Shown piece after piece: positions 62,979 to 64,000 of a DNA stretch of 64,000 nucleotides (position 1 is the stretch's first letter; the number at the start of each line of letters is the position of its first letter). This DNA is from Tenacibaculum agarivorans (GTDB lineage: Bacteria; Bacteroidota; Bacteroidia; Flavobacteriales; Flavobacteriaceae). The position numbers and the translations under genes were made by a program. The notes beneath the pieces were generated by a model that saw nothing but the letters and a program-made list of their open reading frames with translations, was not told the origin of the DNA and did no database searches. The stretch lies in NCBI RefSeq assembly GCF_001936575.1, contig NZ_MSMP01000008.1:62001-126000 (forward strand), given 5' to 3'.

Positions 62979-64000
62979 TTACTCATTTATTAAGGAATCT
63001 ATCATTTGCTTACGTTGAGTTTCTAAGGAGTCGATCATTTGAAGTTCTTCTTCTAAACCGCCACTAGTAATAAATAATCGTTCTTTTTCGATAAATTCTT
63101 TAATGGCATTTTCTACGTACTCGCCATCATCATACCTAGTAATTTGATTCACAACTAGAGTTCTATACATAAACAAATAAGTCTCAATTTCATCTTTAAC
63201 TAAATGAATGTCATCAACATCATAAGTGTAATAATAATCAAGATATTGTCTAAATATTTTAATAAGGGTGTCAGCTGTTTCTCTTGCTTTGTCTGTGTCT
63301 CCTATTTTATAATATAATTCTGGATAACCTAAAGAAATACTATAATGTCCAAAATCTTCTATAGGCATTTTATGAAGTGATAAATCCAGTACTTCTTTAG
63401 CAGTAGCTGTATCCCCTTTAATTAAAAACTCATCAGATAAACGCATTAAATTATTTCGTAAGGATATTGCATTACGTTTCGCTTGTTCATCTAAATATAT
63501 TTTTCCGTTATTAATTGTTTTCCAATCCCATTTTTTTACGTTGGCATACATTTTTTCAGGATCTATTCTTCCCATATCAAACATAGAACGTTCAGCAATA
63601 GGAGTACGGATAGGAACTAGCTTAAATGACATTCCATCCAACTGTAAATAATCTTTCAACCATATATATTCTTCATCAGCATTTGCTCCACCTGTAAAAT
63701 AAATCGGTCTTTTCCAATCAAAATTATTAAGAATATCTAACATTAAAATCCTATTTTTTGTAATGGCATCATCAATTTTAATATCAATGTAGTCTACCAT
63801 TTTATCAGCGTCTTTAGGACTTACAATACCATACTTTAAAGCATTCTCTTTATTAACAGGAATTCGAATTCTATTTGTTGGGTATATTTTCTCTTTTAAA
63901 CCATTTTCGGTTTCATAATAAGTGGCTTCGTGATCATTCGCAACCCAATCCATGAAGAACTTCAGAGGGATTACAGAGTCTTTTAATTTTGGATGTGGTA
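62979..64000 (-). CDS. DUF2723-family membrane glycosyltransferase-like protein, C-terminal part
   Basis: About 340 residues are inside the window. The frame is still open at the right edge (SVIPLKFF before an internal Met), so the gene starts beyond base 64000. Seen are KFFMDWVANDH, RIPVNKENALKYG, ILMLDILNNFDWKRPIYFTGG and LVPIRTP, the conserved soluble C-terminal domain of DUF2723 proteins. The family has N-terminal membrane helices and resembles protein O-mannosyltransferases. The final 60 residues are helical with charged repeats (RKQMIDSLINE). The complete protein should span the inner membrane. Confidence 0.85.
   Translation of the reverse strand, partial: PHPKLKDSVIPLKFFMDWVANDHEATYYETENGLKEKIYPTNRIRIPVNKENALKYGIVSPKDADKMVDYIDIKIDDAITKNRILMLDILNNFDWKRPIYFTGGANADEEYIWLKDYLQLDGMSFKLVPIRTPIAERSMFDMGRIDPEKMYANVKKWDWKTINNGKIYLDEQAKRNAISLRNNLMRLSDEFLIKGDTATAKEVLDLSLHKMPIEDFGHYSISLGYPELYYKIGDTDKARETADTLIKIFRQYLDYYYTYDVDDIHLVKDEIETYLFMYRTLVVNQITRYDDGEYVENAIKEFIEKERLFITSGGLEEELQMIDSLETQRKQMIDSLINE

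Noticed and set aside
1-64000. tRNA, rRNA or riboswitch genes
   Set aside because: I looked for conserved stems and typical motifs and saw none that I could defend by eye.

Overview
The window looks like a chromosome segment from a marine-type member of the Flavobacteriaceae (Bacteroidota). The DNA is strongly AT-rich. Promoters follow the Bacteroidota pattern (TTG, about 20 bp, TAnnTTTG) and few genes have a Shine-Dalgarno sequence. Marker families are also typical: GLPGLI protein, the type IX secretion protein PorG, S8 lipoprotein protease, TPR-AraC regulator, DUF6089 and DUF2723 proteins. A Tenacibaculum-like genus is plausible from the siderophore locus, but this is inference. I saw no rRNA, tRNA, CRISPR array, transposase or integrase.

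Region 1 (about 0.2-14.5 kb) is an NRPS-independent hydroxamate siderophore locus. It has an MFS exporter, a fused acyltransferase-NIS synthetase, a second unfused acyltransferase and a second NIS synthetase (apparently a duplicated module), a nitroreductase and a membrane acyltransferase-like protein. A convergent AraC regulator lies divergently from a TonB-dependent receptor operon, which also encodes two small membrane proteins and a large PepSY membrane protein, a likely siderophore reductase. A 19-bp palindrome that could be an iron-repressor site sits in the AraC/receptor promoter region. The amine decarboxylase and N-hydroxylase such a pathway needs are not in the window.

Region 2 (about 14.6-25.9 kb) is the most unusual part. 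A split class I lanthipeptide dehydratase is followed by a membrane-anchored TPR-AraC regulator, a 62-residue precursor peptide with a GG-type leader and a single cysteine, and an S8 lipoprotein protease. No LanC cyclase or ABC exporter is present. Divergent from this is an operon of two paralogous secreted 78-residue cysteine-pair proteins, a GLPGLI protein and a large outer-membrane barrel protein. Three copies of ATTCAYGAAT at exact 21-bp spacing lie between the two operons, directly upstream of a near-perfect promoter. A fourth copy precedes the precursor gene, suggesting one regulon.

Region 3 (about 25.9-47.9 kb) is mostly core genome: murI, two Skp/OmpH chaperones, bamA, uppS, porG, nadK and a CBS protein in one minus-strand block. 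Then come pdxJ, an esterase, TerC, a small divergent regulator pair, an M48 protease, tig, a CPBP protease, a LytTR regulator and a DEAD-box helicase.

Region 4 (about 48-64 kb) is mixed. It holds an unannotated 33-codon ORF with a perfect promoter and terminator, a uracil-DNA glycosylase, a second GG-leader peptide with a glycosyltransferase-like DUF6734 protein, a KAP-family NTPase, polA, hydrolases and a thioredoxin-fold protein lacking the CxxC. It also holds a LodA/LodB quinoprotein oxidase pair and the C-terminal part of a DUF2723 membrane protein cut by the window edge. Dispersed intergenic repeats occur at 1-223, 4.5-4.73 kb and 62.8-62.93 kb.
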